In this document: in pieces, positions 51,119-59,703 of the stretch
Layout of the letters: each line of letters begins with the position of its first letter
Numbering within the stretch: position 1 is the first letter of the stretch
Program-made: the position numbers and the translations under genes
Notes under the pieces: generated by a model
What the model was told of the DNA's origin: nothing
Database searches by the model: none
What the model saw: the letters and a program-made list of their open reading frames with translations, nothing else
DNA from: Enhydrobacter sp.
Lineage (GTDB): Bacteria; Pseudomonadota; Alphaproteobacteria; Reyranellales; Reyranellaceae
Assembly: GCF_030246845.1 (NCBI RefSeq)
Contig: NZ_CP126889.1
Coordinates: 4,583,001-4,647,000 of the forward strand
DNA: 64,000 nucleotides
Direction of reading: 5' to 3'

Positions 51119-52239
51119 CTCCGCCGATCGCCTTCATCGATCTTGCTGCTCAGCGCCGGCGCATCGCGCGCGAGATCGATGCGGCGATCGCGAAGGTGCT
51201 CGACCATGGTATTTTCATATCAGGGCCGGAGGTTGCCGCCTTCGAGGCGAAGCTGGCGGCATTCTGTGGCGCGCGCTTTGCGGTTGCTTGCGGCAACGGT
51301 ACCGACGCCTTGCAACTTGCCCTGATGGCCAACGGCGTCGGCCGGGGCGACGCGGTGATCGTGCCCGACTTCACCTTCACCGCGACCGCGGAGGCGGTTG
51401 CGCTGGTCGGCGGGACGCCGGTGTTCGTCGATGTCCAGGCCGCCGACTTCAATATCGACGTCGGCCAGCTCGAGGCCGGGCTGCGCGCTGCAAAGGATGG
51501 GGGCCTGACGCCGCGCGCCTTGATTGCCGTCGACCTGTTCGGGCTGGCGGCGGACTACGAGGCCCTCAATGCGTTCTGCGACGCCAACGGCCTGCTGTTG
51601 ATCGCCGACGCCGCCCAGAGCTTCGGCGCCGCCTCGCGCGGCCGCAAGGTCGGCACCCTGGCGCCGATCACCACCACCAGCTTCTTCCCGGCCAAGCCGC
51701 TCGGCTGCTACGGCGATGGCGGCGCCATCCTGACCGACGACGCGGATCTGGTTGCAATCCTGAAGTCGCTGCGCGTGCACGGGCAGGGGACCGACAAGTA
51801 CGATAACGTGCGCGTCGGCGTGAACAGCCGGCTGGACACGATCCAGGCAGCAATCCTGATGTGCAAACTCGACGTCTTCGCCGACGAGATCGAGGCCCGG
51901 CAGGCCGTAGCGGCCGGCTACACCCAGGCGCTGGCCAACCACGTCGTCACTCCGACTGTCCCGGACGATGCGGTATCTGTGTGGGCGCAATACACCGTTC
52001 GCATTCCAGGCGGCCGGCGCAACGAGGTCGCGGCGAAGCTCAAGATGGCTGGCGTGCCGACGGCCATCTACTATCCCAAGCCGTTGCACCATCAGACCGC
52101 CTACCGTCATTTTCCCGCGGTTGGCTCGTTGGCGATATCGGAGCGCCTCTCGGAAGAAGTCCTAAGCCTGCCCATGCACCCCTATTTGGAAGGCGCAACC
52201 CAGGAGAGGATTGTCACAGCCGTCATCGACGCGGCCTGA
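51115..52239 (+). CDS. DegT/DnrJ/EryC1 aminotransferase, WbpE-like
   Basis: PLP sugar aminotransferase of 374 residues. Visible parts: IAFIDLAAQRRRIAREIDAAI, ISGPEVAAFEAKLAAFCGARFAVACGNGTDALQLALMA, the PLP lysine in TTTSFFPAKPLGCYGDGGAI, and RVGVNSRLDTIQAAIL. Starts with a GTG that overlaps the fusion gene. It probably adds an amino group to the 3-keto-sugar made by the upstream dehydrogenase, to be acetylated by the beta-helix domain. It is the last gene of the plus-strand pair; the glycosyltransferase at 52249 is convergent. Confidence 0.9.
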   Translation: MTPPIAFIDLAAQRRRIAREIDAAIAKVLDHGIFISGPEVAAFEAKLAAFCGARFAVACGNGTDALQLALMANGVGRGDAVIVPDFTFTATAEAVALVGGTPVFVDVQAADFNIDVGQLEAGLRAAKDGGLTPRALIAVDLFGLAADYEALNAFCDANGLLLIADAAQSFGAASRGRKVGTLAPITTTSFFPAKPLGCYGDGGAILTDDADLVAILKSLRVHGQGTDKYDNVRVGVNSRLDTIQAAILMCKLDVFADEIEARQAVAAGYTQALANHVVTPTVPDDAVSVWAQYTVRIPGGRRNEVAAKLKMAGVPTAIYYPKPLHHQTAYRHFPAVGSLAISERLSEEVLSLPMHPYLEGATQERIVTAVIDAA

Positions 52240-52248
52240 GAAGGAGAT

Positions 52249-53517
52249 TCAAGGCTTGCTGTGGGTGGCCGCGACTGCGAACAAGTAATCCCTGAAGTCA
52301 CCATACACCGACTCGGCCCTAAACCGCTCCTGATAGAGGGTGCGAGCGGCTTTTTTCCGCCTCTCCAGGGTCGGCCGGTCAGCCAGAATTTCAAGCAGCA
52401 GGTCACGGTACGCGGACGAACTCTGGTCAGCGTAGTGGTAACCACAGTCGTAATCACGAATGAGCTGCCGCACCTTGCCGTCCAGGCCGGTGGTGAGGGC
52501 GACGCCTCCGGCCAGATATTCGATCGTCTTGTTCGAAAGGGAATTCTGGAAGTCGAGCGTATTGCGGTATGGAATGACCCCCAGATCCGAGCGCTCCATC
52601 AGCGCGATCATTTTCGGCTGATCGACCCATCCGGCGTACACGATCGCAGGATCGTTCGCGTATTTCGCCGGCGCCTGTCGCAAGTCGGCTCCGCAGATGA
52701 CCAGCTGGACACGGACCTTTGCTTCCGGCGGAAGGAGCCGTATCGCTTCGATCACGTGGTCGTGGCCGGTCCGCTCGCCTATCCTGCCAATCAGGCAAAG
52801 GCGAAGCGCGGGCGGAGGCTTGCCGTTCTCGAGCAGCTCGTCCCAGAACCGATCGGCAAGGCCGATCGTCTCCGGTGTCATGGTGGGCAGGCTGTACCCG
52901 AAGGGAAAGGCGCGGTCGAATGGGCGAGCCTTCCGTCCTGCGCGCGCCAGACCCCACGCCACGAATTCGTCGGTTATGCCGGTGATGGCCGTGACCGACG
53001 CCAGGGAGGAGCGCGATAGCGCGAAGTACGGAGACAGAAGCAGCTTTGCGACAGATCTTGTCGCGGCTGGTGCGGCATCGAGCCAGATATCGGGCCAGAG
53101 ATCGCGGATATCGGCGATCGTTGGAACCGAATGGCGGCGACCGTAGGCGGCTACTTCGGACACCACTTCGATGGGGGGATACGATGTCAGGATAAGGTCG
53201 GGTTTGGGTTCCAGCGCCGCCAGCCGGAAGATTTGCCGTGAAGTCCGAAAATTGAAGATCAGCCGACGCGGCGACACGTTGTGTTTGTAACCCGCTGCGG
53301 TGGTGAGAATGATCTCGTAGCGCGGCCCGACGCTGTATCTTACGCCCCTAGGTGTGACGATGCGCTTGCGGGTGTGGTCGAACGCGGTACTCCACCAGGT
53401 TACCTCACCGCCTGCGCGTACAATCTCATCTGCCAGAAGGCTCATGCGAAGGGCCCGCCCGGGCGGATCCATGCTTGAATTCGGCCGCTCTCCGACGCTG
53501 GCTAGCCAGATGCGCAC
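52249..53517 (-). CDS. GT4-type glycosyltransferase (WbuB-like), copy 1
   Basis: A 422-residue GT-B fold enzyme. The N-terminal acceptor part includes YGRRHSVPTIADIRDLWPDIWL (the D-x-WPD motif of the WbuB group). The C-terminal part binds the NDP-sugar: LVICGADLRQ, YAGWVDQPKMIALMERSDLGVIPYRNTLDFQNSLSNKTIEYLAGG. It is clearly related to the enzyme at 59704, sharing the start MR-W--SVGERP-S and the NSLSNK-IEYLAGG core. The sugar and acceptor are unknown; chain extension is inferred. Confidence 0.9.
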   Translation of the reverse strand: MRIWLASVGERPNSSMDPPGRALRMSLLADEIVRAGGEVTWWSTAFDHTRKRIVTPRGVRYSVGPRYEIILTTAAGYKHNVSPRRLIFNFRTSRQIFRLAALEPKPDLILTSYPPIEVVSEVAAYGRRHSVPTIADIRDLWPDIWLDAAPAATRSVAKLLLSPYFALSRSSLASVTAITGITDEFVAWGLARAGRKARPFDRAFPFGYSLPTMTPETIGLADRFWDELLENGKPPPALRLCLIGRIGERTGHDHVIEAIRLLPPEAKVRVQLVICGADLRQAPAKYANDPAIVYAGWVDQPKMIALMERSDLGVIPYRNTLDFQNSLSNKTIEYLAGGVALTTGLDGKVRQLIRDYDCGYHYADQSSSAYRDLLLEILADRPTLERRKKAARTLYQERFRAESVYGDFRDYLFAVAATHSKP

Positions 53518-53589
53518 AGTTCGCTCCGGCGGTGACGCGAGGACATCGTGAAAGCGCTATAATTCATATGATCCAAGGAGATTCCAAAA

Positions 53590-54339
53590 TCAGAAGCCAA
53601 TGGCTTCGGGCAGATTCTGACTGACACTGGACCGGGATCCAGTCCACCTCCAGCGAACCCAATATGGAGAAAAGCCCAAGACCGCTTTGAATTGACGCAA
53701 GCCGGCACTGGCGCCAAGCCAAGTGTCGTACATCAGCCACTTCGGGTTGCCCGCTGTTCTGGCGAGCTCGAATTTTTCTTCGACGACCCGGGTCATCAGC
53801 AAATACATGACTCCCGATTTCAAATGGTCGCCGTGACCGAGAACGTAATCGAACGTCCATAGATCTCCGAGATTCGGCACAAGGGCATAAGCTACGATTC
53901 TTCCCGCTGGACATTTCACAACGTGCGCCGTGCCGATCTCTCCAAGTATCGTCTCAAATTTCGATCGACTGAAGTACAGCGGGTCCATAGGCCGCCCGCT
54001 GCGTTCAGGACGGGATCCGTTGATGTCCATGATTTGATCGATGGCCGGGACCGCATCGATCTGTGCGTACGAATATTTGAGCCGCTTCGCCGAGTTCAGC
54101 TTTCTCTTTGCGAGGCGCCCCAATTTGCTCAGCCGATAGTCGGCGTAGTTTCCCTGAAGATTTATCATGGCAGCACCGAGCGATTTCCTTGGGATGAGAG
54201 GAAATCGTGGATGACGGGAGGAGAAATATCCAAATCTCTCCCGTGCATATTCGTTGCCGTAGAGGCCGACGGTCACGATGTCGGCCCGGATTGTCTCGTT
54301 TAAGGCCGTCCACGACAGGTAGTTCCGGTTAAAGGCCAC
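53590..54339 (-). CDS. Putative GNAT-like acyltransferase
   Basis: The 249-residue protein starts at GTG 54339 (MAFNRNYLSWTALNE), chosen because AGGAGG lies 6 nt upstream; an ATG at 54354 would include this Shine-Dalgarno. A two-part fold is suggested: SKLGRLAKRKLNSAKRLKY in the middle and GVMYLLMTRVVEEKFE with FKAVLGFSPYWVRW near the end, which resembles GNAT or FemAB-like acyltransferases. No catalytic residues can be fixed. It may acylate a sugar or peptide amine in the polysaccharide. Its base composition is more A/T-rich than the core genes. Confidence 0.6.
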   Translation of the reverse strand: MAFNRNYLSWTALNETIRADIVTVGLYGNEYARERFGYFSSRHPRFPLIPRKSLGAAMINLQGNYADYRLSKLGRLAKRKLNSAKRLKYSYAQIDAVPAIDQIMDINGSRPERSGRPMDPLYFSRSKFETILGEIGTAHVVKCPAGRIVAYALVPNLGDLWTFDYVLGHGDHLKSGVMYLLMTRVVEEKFELARTAGNPKWLMYDTWLGASAGLRQFKAVLGFSPYWVRWRWTGSRSSVSQNLPEAIGF

Positions 54340-54604
54340 GGCGTGCCTCCTCATTCCATCCGGGGTGGTCGTGCTCCGCCCTGAAGCGGACCATTTCGAG
54401 GGCGGAATCCAGCCGCTTTGGCCGGCCTGCGGGCTGACCGGAGCGAAGCGTAGGCAGGCGACGGGCCGGCGGCAAGATGGCCTCCGGCACGGCTGATCGA
54501 TTTCGGCGGCCCTAGTTGGCTCGAACTCCAACCCAACCCGATGCTCCGGGGCAGGCCACCCACCTCGGCTGGTGGACGTGGTTCGGCCGAGGTAAAATTG
54601 GAGC

Positions 54605-55300
54605 ATGGACTGGGAGAAATACTGGTCGGACAAGTCCGACGACAGGCGCCCGGACATGACGCCCGAAGGGGTCGCCAGAGAAGGGCGCGAGAAGCTTCTT
54701 CATCTCGGAAGCGGTGACAGGCTTCTCGACGTCGGTTGCGGGACCGGCAAGCTGCTCTCCCACTACGCCCCGAACTTCCGCGAGTGCGTCGGCGTCGAAC
54801 GTTCGCCCTCGATGCTTGCCGAGGCTCGAATGAACCTTAGGGACAGGAATATCGTCCTCCTTCACGGATCCGCCGAGGACGTGTGGGAAATAGTGGACGG
54901 CGATTTCGATGTCATCACCATGGGCGGCGTCGCTCAATATCTGACCCCTAACGAGATCGCTGCATTCGTCATGCGGGCCACCAAGCGGCTCAAGCCCGCG
55001 GGCCGAATTGCGATCCTCGACATCATCCATAGCCGCAAGGGCGTGCTGCGGATGATGGGCCTCGGGCGCCATAAGGAAGTGCCTTCTGGCCTCGAGATCG
55101 TGATGCGCTTCGGTGTGGTCTTCGCGCGCTGGGCCGCTTGGCCGGTGATCGCCAAAGGAAGGACATTCCATCCCGACGGGCATATGTACGCGCCCGAGTT
55201 CTTCGCTGCCATTGCCAAGGAAAACGGGATGAAGATCGATATGCCGATGTCGATGTATTACGACTATCGGTTTCACGCGATTATGGAAGCCGCCCGTTAG
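54605..55300 (+). CDS. Class I SAM-dependent methyltransferase
   Basis: The 231-residue enzyme has the SAM-binding motif LLDVGCGTGKLLSHYAP near residue 40, ECVGVERSPSMLAEAR, GDFDVITMGGVAQYLTPNE and RLKPAGRIAILDIIH. The C-terminal part (FHPDGHMYAPEFFAAIAKENGM) is family-like. It may methylate a sugar or a small molecule in the glycan pathway. Its TAG overlaps the GTG start of the flippase fusion by 1 nt, so the two are coupled. Divergent from 53590, with about 265 nt of promoter region between. Confidence 0.88.
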   Translation: MDWEKYWSDKSDDRRPDMTPEGVAREGREKLLHLGSGDRLLDVGCGTGKLLSHYAPNFRECVGVERSPSMLAEARMNLRDRNIVLLHGSAEDVWEIVDGDFDVITMGGVAQYLTPNEIAAFVMRATKRLKPAGRIAILDIIHSRKGVLRMMGLGRHKEVPSGLEIVMRFGVVFARWAAWPVIAKGRTFHPDGHMYAPEFFAAIAKENGMKIDMPMSMYYDYRFHAIMEAAR

Positions 55301-58176
55301 TGCGCAACATGCTCGGGCCGCGCTATCGCGATTTGATCGATGCAATCAAACGATATGTCGGCGCAGCGAGCGGCCAGAAGCCCATTTCTCTATTTTCAGT
55401 CATATTCGTCGGCGGCGGTGGCGTGGCAATGCGCGGCCTCGGCATGGTGCTCATGTTTGCCGCGCATCTGGCGATGGCATGGTTCAGCACACCCTCCGAT
55501 CTGGGAAACTATTTCCTTCTCATTGGAGTGACCAATATCGTCGCCAACACGGCCTCTCTGGGATTGGGGCCGGCCGCCGTACGCTTCATCCCATCATTTG
55601 CCACGCAGCAAGGGAGGGAGCTCCAGGCCGGATATATTCATGCGGCGCTCAAGGTGACGGTTGTCGTTACCCTGCTGTTCTCGGGGGTGGCATGCCTTGT
55701 GGCCGCCGTCTTCCGCGACGACCTGACGCGTGAGCTGCACGTTGGACTTTTCCTGTTCGCGATCCTGTTGCCCTTGACGACACTGCAGTTCGTATCGCTC
55801 GACCTGTTGAGGGCCTTCGGGCTTCCTCTGCAGGGACAGACAGTAACTTCCTTCATGCCGCCCTTTCTCATCGTTGGCGGGGCAATAGTCGCGTCACAGT
55901 TTGGGCGCCTGTCATTCCTGGAGATCGGCTCGATCGCATGTGTTTCAGCGGCGCTGACCACTGTCGTTCAATTGGACTCGCTTCGGCGATTGATCTTCCG
56001 GCAGCTGGTTGGCGTTGCACCTCGTGGCGAATTGTTCGAATGGCTGCGGGCATCGTTGCCGATAATGGTGTCGAACCTGGTGTACGTCAGTTCTCTGTCC
56101 ATAGACTGGCTTATCGTGGCTTCGCTGACCAGCGTGGCGCAATCCGCCGTCTACCGTGTCGACCTGTATCTGCTTTCGATCCAAGGAGTATTGGACGCCA
56201 CCTTTTACGCTGTCGTCGGGACCTATGTCTCGCGCAACTATCACCAGCAGAGTAAAGAGGACTATCAGGCATTTGTCCGCAAATTGAATGCCGTGCAGAC
56301 GTCGGCGACTTTCGTTGTCTTCCTGGTGCTGTTTTGTGGGGCAGGGCCAATACTCCGCATTTACGGCCCTGACTTCGTCTCTGGTGCCCTCAGCCTGCAG
56401 ATCCTGTCTGTGACATGGCTGCTACGGAGTTCGCTTGGCCCGCAGGAGATGTTGCTCAATATAGCTGGCCGTGAACGTGTCGTGACGATGGCCCATGTGC
56501 TGGCGGTCGCCCTGTCCATGGTCTTCTCGCTGGCATTGGTTCCCGTGTACGGAATGACCGGAGCGGCAATAGCGCACGCAATTGCCTGGGGCAGCACGGG
56601 CGTGCTGCTATATCAGATAGTTGTCCGCAAACTCGGTTTGCGCGTCGCCTTTCACCATCTCTTAAGTGCGTGGCTGCGCAAGAGGATAGGCTATGGGAAT
56701 ATCGCGATACGGCCGTCCGTTGCGAAGTCGATGAATCGACGCCCGGACCGTCCGATGACTCGGGAATCGGCGGAATATGCTCTCCAGGAGATCCTGTTTG
56801 CCGCCCGGTTCATCGCCACGAAAAAGGGGCTTCGCTTGCTGCACGATAGCCGGATCAGGGTGGTGCCGGGCGAAAGCGTGCGTGATGCGCGCGGACCAGA
56901 AATCGTACTGCCGGCAGATATTTCGCCGCCGTTGATTCCGCACGAACCAAGGCAGATTCCGTTCAATGGCACATCCCTGACCCTGTTCAATCCACTGCCT
57001 CGACCTGGCAGCGAGTGGCACGCCTTGCCGGATGAGGTGACTCCGGCTTGGTGGCGTCATCCGACGGGCGCGCTGACGCCTGCCTGGAATATGCTTGGCA
57101 ACGTATACGATCTGTTGACCTTTCGAGAGGACGCAGAGATTGCCGTGCGAGATCGACATGGTCGATTGCCGATTGCTGCAAGCGCCCGAACCTCTGTCGG
57201 CATCGGCAAGGTACCGGTTGTCAATGAGGCGCTTGCTCTCTTGCTCGATGCAGCTGGTGCCATGGAACAGGGCGTGGCGCCCACCTTCCGGCTGGATGGC
57301 CTCATCGAGGCACCAGCGCTCGTGCTGTCGCACGACTGCGACTTGCTGCGCGGCAACGACATACTCACCCAGGCCATCAGGGTCTTTCGGATCTTTCAAC
57401 CCTGCTTTCATGGAAGACCACCGCGACTGGGGCTCTTAGGAAAAATCTTCGCCAACTATCGTCATCCTTACCGGTATTTTCTCGATGATCTGATCGAGAT
57501 GTTGGCAGTGGAACGCCGCTTAGGGTACCGCTCGATCATGTATGTGCTGAATGGCACGGGCGGCCGCTTTGGTGCGCGAAGTGGCTTGGAGACTGTTCGC
57601 AAGCTCTTGGAACGGGCGCCAACCGGCTGGGAAATCGGCATCCATTACAATTACGATACATTCCACCAGCGCGCGCGGTTTGCATCACAAAAGGCCGAGA
57701 TCGAGGCTCTTGCCGGGAAAGCGGTGACAGCGGGTCGCGCCCATTATCTGCGCTACGATCCAAGGAAGAGCCCGGCATTCGTGGCGGAGCAGGGGATCCG
57801 CTTCGACGAAAGCATCGGTTGGTCCTCTCAAAACGGCTACAAAGCGGGAATCGCGGCGCCATTCCGTCCGTTGGACGAGGCCGGTGGCGCGCGACTGGAC
57901 GTGATTGAGTTGCCGCTCGTGTTCATGGACGCAAGTCTTGCCGAGGGAGAGGATGGCTTTGTGAGTTTCAAGACTCTCTTCGGGCATTTGGAGAAGATCG
58001 GCGGCGTCATGAGTCTGCTGTTCCATCCCGGGACATTCGCGAATCCCGAAAAGCCCAATCTGGAAGGCCTGTACATGCGGATCCTCGAGTTCGCCCACGA
58101 AGCTCGTGCGCGGAATTTGATGCCTTCCGACATCATCCGGATTGCTGCGGAAGTCCCTCGGATGCAAAAGACCTAA
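55300..58176 (+). CDS. Fusion of a Wzx-like flippase and a NodB-like polysaccharide deacetylase domain
   Basis: One uninterrupted frame of 958 residues (GTG 55300; ATG 55309 is an alternative). Residues about 20-470 are a multi-span polysaccharide transporter (MATE/Wzx type), with many hydrophobic segments such as GGVAMRGLGMVLMFAAHLAMAWF and IDWLIVASLT. Residues about 620-950 form a deacetylase domain with a metal-binding LSHDCDLL (H678, D679, D681), EIGIHYNY (H782) and a closing FHPGTF (H909), the layout of the CE4/WbmS-type family. About 150 residues link the two parts. Both could act on a lipid-linked glycan: deacetylation coupled with flipping. The fold of the linker is unknown. Confidence 0.85.
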   Translation: MRNMLGPRYRDLIDAIKRYVGAASGQKPISLFSVIFVGGGGVAMRGLGMVLMFAAHLAMAWFSTPSDLGNYFLLIGVTNIVANTASLGLGPAAVRFIPSFATQQGRELQAGYIHAALKVTVVVTLLFSGVACLVAAVFRDDLTRELHVGLFLFAILLPLTTLQFVSLDLLRAFGLPLQGQTVTSFMPPFLIVGGAIVASQFGRLSFLEIGSIACVSAALTTVVQLDSLRRLIFRQLVGVAPRGELFEWLRASLPIMVSNLVYVSSLSIDWLIVASLTSVAQSAVYRVDLYLLSIQGVLDATFYAVVGTYVSRNYHQQSKEDYQAFVRKLNAVQTSATFVVFLVLFCGAGPILRIYGPDFVSGALSLQILSVTWLLRSSLGPQEMLLNIAGRERVVTMAHVLAVALSMVFSLALVPVYGMTGAAIAHAIAWGSTGVLLYQIVVRKLGLRVAFHHLLSAWLRKRIGYGNIAIRPSVAKSMNRRPDRPMTRESAEYALQEILFAARFIATKKGLRLLHDSRIRVVPGESVRDARGPEIVLPADISPPLIPHEPRQIPFNGTSLTLFNPLPRPGSEWHALPDEVTPAWWRHPTGALTPAWNMLGNVYDLLTFREDAEIAVRDRHGRLPIAASARTSVGIGKVPVVNEALALLLDAAGAMEQGVAPTFRLDGLIEAPALVLSHDCDLLRGNDILTQAIRVFRIFQPCFHGRPPRLGLLGKIFANYRHPYRYFLDDLIEMLAVERRLGYRSIMYVLNGTGGRFGARSGLETVRKLLERAPTGWEIGIHYNYDTFHQRARFASQKAEIEALAGKAVTAGRAHYLRYDPRKSPAFVAEQGIRFDESIGWSSQNGYKAGIAAPFRPLDEAGGARLDVIELPLVFMDASLAEGEDGFVSFKTLFGHLEKIGGVMSLLFHPGTFANPEKPNLEGLYMRILEFAHEARARNLMPSDIIRIAAEVPRMQKT

Positions 58177-59348
58177 GCATGGTCCGAGAGGCTGCGTACG
58201 ATCTCAATGACACGGTCCTGGTCGAGCTGGCTCATATTCGAACCGGACGGCAGGCAGAGACCCCGGGCGTAGAAGCTGTCCGCGACGGCGCCTCCGATTG
58301 TCCTTGCACCCTTGAACACCGGTTGGCGGTGCATCGGCTTCCAGACCGGCCGGCTCTCGATATTGTGCCCCTCGAGTGTCCGCCGAATAGTTTCGAAATC
58401 GGCGCCGAACCGAGCAGCGTCTATTATGGTTACACTGAGCCAGCGGCTGTGACGGCCGTACGAGGCTTCCGGCATGAAACTGATACCCGGCAGGTCGCCA
58501 AGTCCATCGACATAGCGCTGAAAGATCTGCCGCCGGCGGGCGACCCTGTCGGCGAGAACGCTCAGTTGGGCCCTGCCAATAGCGGCAAGAATATTCGACA
58601 GGCGATAGTTGTAGCCGACCTCCAGGTGTTCATAGTGGACCACGGGTTCTCTGGCGTGCGTTGAAAGATAGCGCGCGCGTTCGATCAGCTTTTCATCGCC
58701 ACTCGCCAGGGCGCCACCACTCGATGTCGTAATGATCTTGTTGCCGTTGAAGGAATATGCGGCCATCAACGCTCCGCAACCGGCCTTTCGACCGCGGTAG
58801 AGCGTCCCCATTGCTTCCGCAGAGTCGCAGATTACGGGAATTCCGTATCTTCCTGAGGTCTCGACGATAGCATCGAGGTCGCAGGACTGACCGTAAAGGT
58901 CGGTCGGCAATATGACCTTGGGCAATTCGTTTCTTCTGGCCGCCGCACCCAGCGCCTCCGACAAGAGAGCGGGATCGAGCGTCCACGTCTCGGGGTCGGC
59001 ATCAATGAATACCGGTCGCGCTCGTTCGTACACGATAGGGGCAACGGAACCGATGAACGTCAAGGTTGATGCCCAGATCTCATCTCCTGGCTGAATGCCG
59101 AGGCATCGCAGCGCGAGGTGAATGGCGGCAGTCCCGGAGGCGGTCGACAGTACACGGGACACTTTCAGTTCGTCGGCCAATTCGCGTTCAAACGCTTCGA
59201 CCATCGGGCCCACTGCCGCGATATAGTTCGACTCAAAGGCTTGCCGTATGAATTCCAGCTCCTTGCCACTCATGTGCGGCGGAGAAAGGAACAGTCGGGC
59301 TGTTCGTTCGTGCCGGCTGTCTGCCAGTGGCTCAGTGACGGGTTGCAT
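58173..59348 (-). CDS. DegT/DnrJ/EryC1 aminotransferase, PglE/LegC-like
   Basis: A 391-residue PLP sugar aminotransferase: FLSPPHMSGKELEFIRQAFESNYIAAVGPMVEAFE, LSTASGTAAIHLALRCLG, LPTDLYGQSCDLDAI, and the PLP lysine in AAYSFNGNKIITTSSGG. It resembles 4-aminotransferases that act on UDP-4-keto-6-deoxy sugars in pilin glycosylation and legionaminate-type pathways, more than WbpE. It overlaps the deacetylase-fusion gene by 4 nt, convergent with it. An NDP-4-keto sugar would be needed; no 4,6-dehydratase is identified in the window. Confidence 0.88.
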   Translation of the reverse strand: MQPVTEPLADSRHERTARLFLSPPHMSGKELEFIRQAFESNYIAAVGPMVEAFERELADELKVSRVLSTASGTAAIHLALRCLGIQPGDEIWASTLTFIGSVAPIVYERARPVFIDADPETWTLDPALLSEALGAAARRNELPKVILPTDLYGQSCDLDAIVETSGRYGIPVICDSAEAMGTLYRGRKAGCGALMAAYSFNGNKIITTSSGGALASGDEKLIERARYLSTHAREPVVHYEHLEVGYNYRLSNILAAIGRAQLSVLADRVARRRQIFQRYVDGLGDLPGISFMPEASYGRHSRWLSVTIIDAARFGADFETIRRTLEGHNIESRPVWKPMHRQPVFKGARTIGGAVADSFYARGLCLPSGSNMSQLDQDRVIEIVRSLSDHA

Positions 59349-59703
59349 TGATCTGTCTTTCGTCTGCCGCCGAGCTGCATGATGTCATACCGACCGAACC
59401 GAGATCCCGTCTTCTATGGCCGATAACCGATGCCTGAAGACTCCGATTCCCAGCAGACGATATCGTGAGAACACCAAGGATGAACATCAAGCAAGAATCG
59501 TAGAGGTCGCCGCTGAACAAGGCACGTCCAAATGGCCGTGGTTGCGTTATCCGACGGTGTGGGCGGCCGTCGCCCTCGAAACCGCGGCGCGCTCCTTCTG
59601 TTCGGCCTTTGTCGCCGCCAATCCGTCGACCACTTGACGGCTCGATCGACAGCGCCAAACTGAACGCCGGGTCGTTTCTCTGTATCGGATATGGAGAATT
59701 TAA
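59349..59703. other. Divergent intergenic region without recognised gene
   Basis: A stretch of about 355 nt between the DegT gene (minus) and the second glycosyltransferase (plus). Short frames exist on both strands, but none shows a motif or ribosome site. It should contain the promoters of both genes; none is obvious. A/T content is higher than in the surrounding genes. Confidence 0.5.
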
